From Methanobacteriota archaeon (GTDB lineage: Archaea > Thermoplasmatota > Thermoplasmata > Methanomassiliicoccales > Methanomassiliicoccaceae), in assembly GCA_012518185.1 (NCBI GenBank), contig JAAYTA010000105.1, forward strand, positions 1 to 64,000: a stretch of DNA of 64,000 nucleotides. Direction: 5' to 3'. The notes under the pieces were generated by a model, which saw nothing but the letters and a program-made list of their open reading frames with translations, had not been told where the DNA came from and searched no databases. The translations under genes and the position numbers were made by a program. Positions 63,518-64,000 of this stretch are shown in pieces. Within the stretch, counting starts at the first letter, position 1. Every line of letters begins with the position of its first letter.

Positions 63518-64000
63518 ATGGCCACCCGACAGCCAATCGTAAGTGTCCTTGGTCATGTTGACCATGGTAAAACCTCCCTGCTCGATCGCATTAGAGGTAC
63601 CTCAGTCACCAAGCGAGAGGCTGGCCTAATCACTCAGCACATAGGTGCTACCGAAGTGCCTATTGATCATATCTATCGAGTCACTAAGCCTCTAACAGGA
63701 GATAATCGCAAATTCACAGTTCCCGGCTTATTGTTCATTGACACTCCAGGACATCAGTCGTTCACATCATTACGTGCTCGAGGAGGTGCTCTGGCCGATC
63801 TTGCTGTATTAGTGATCGATGTAAGTGAAGGCCTGAAACCACAGACTCTAGAATCCATTCAACTTCTAAAGCGTTTCAAAACTCCATTTATTATCGCCAT
63901 GAATAAGATCGATCTTATAGATGGCTGGCAGACTAAGGAAGGCGCACCTTTCATACTAAATTACAATGCGCAGACAGAACAGACGAAGGCCAAGCTAGAT
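63518..64000 (+). CDS. infB: Translation initiation factor IF2/eIF5B (aIF5B), N-terminal part
   Basis: The first 161 residues, running off the window. GHVDHGKTSLLDRIR is the G1 motif, IDTPGHQSF G3 and NKIDL G4, in the archaeal/eukaryal eIF5B form without the long bacterial N domain. ITQHIGATEVP is the switch I region. It joins the ribosomal subunits at initiation. Start choice follows the TATA box position. Confidence 0.94.
   Translation, partial: MATRQPIVSVLGHVDHGKTSLLDRIRGTSVTKREAGLITQHIGATEVPIDHIYRVTKPLTGDNRKFTVPGLLFIDTPGHQSFTSLRARGGALADLAVLVIDVSEGLKPQTLESIQLLKRFKTPFIIAMNKIDLIDGWQTKEGAPFILNYNAQTEQTKAKLD

Noticed and set aside
1-64000. CRISPR arrays, insertion sequences, prophage genes
   Set aside because: No regularly spaced repeats, transposase or integrase frames, or terminal inverted repeats were seen.

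Overview
This is an archaeal chromosome segment, AT-rich, with TATA-box promoters at short distances from many start codons, archaeal ribosomal genes (L7Ae, S28e, L24e), an IF2/eIF5B-type initiation factor, CDC48/VAT, Elp3, aTrm56 and two tRNA genes with introns at position 37/38. The combination of a membrane-bound Ech hydrogenase, many radical-SAM and Fe-S proteins, a CDC48 of VAT length and the L7Ae-S28e-L24e-Ndk-IF2 order suggests an anaerobic euryarchaeote, most likely in the Thermoplasmatota or a near relative. That placement is inference; no methanogenesis gene and no rRNA lies in the window.

Layout. Bases 1-140 hold the start of a GlcF/HdrD-like Fe-S gene on the minus strand. Bases 722-8168 hold a seven-gene hyf-like operon whose large subunit has lost all four cysteines that bind the NiFe centre, making it an energy-converting-hydrogenase-related (Ehr) complex. 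A universal stress protein separates it from a complete six-gene ech operon (8698-13673) with intact NiFe ligands. Bases 13.9-24.6 kb are an accessory stretch: orphan DNA methyltransferase, PflX-like radical-SAM protein, FAD oxidase, a minus-strand operon with a coil-less SMC/RecF-like ATPase, a NYN nuclease carrying three LOTUS domains, and a DUF116/QueG-like operon. Bases 24.8-41.3 kb carry ion transport (CPA2 antiporter, TrkH/TrkA), a long KamA-like enzyme, a UbiA prenyltransferase, MsrA, two tRNAs, three paralogous small membrane proteins, a SEC59-like kinase, aTrm56 and an HD phosphohydrolase.

Bases 40.9-51.4 kb include thioredoxin and its reductase, a NitT/TauT-type ABC transporter, Elp3, MsrB, PRC-barrel proteins and CDC48. 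Bases 52.7-59.5 kb are a sugar-nucleotide and glycosyltransferase locus. The window closes with IlvE, a sugar-isomerase-like TIM barrel, the ribosomal operon L7Ae-S28e-L24e-Ndk, a clear terminator, and the 5' part of infB.

How it fits together: Ech would couple ferredoxin oxidation to hydrogen formation and ion pumping; Ehr next door keeps the membrane arm, the ferredoxin subunit and the N2-type cluster but cannot make hydrogen, so its electron acceptor is unknown. The antiporter and Trk system would act on the ion gradients formed. MsrA, MsrB, thioredoxin and its reductase make up a complete methionine-sulfoxide repair chain, spread over 16 kb.
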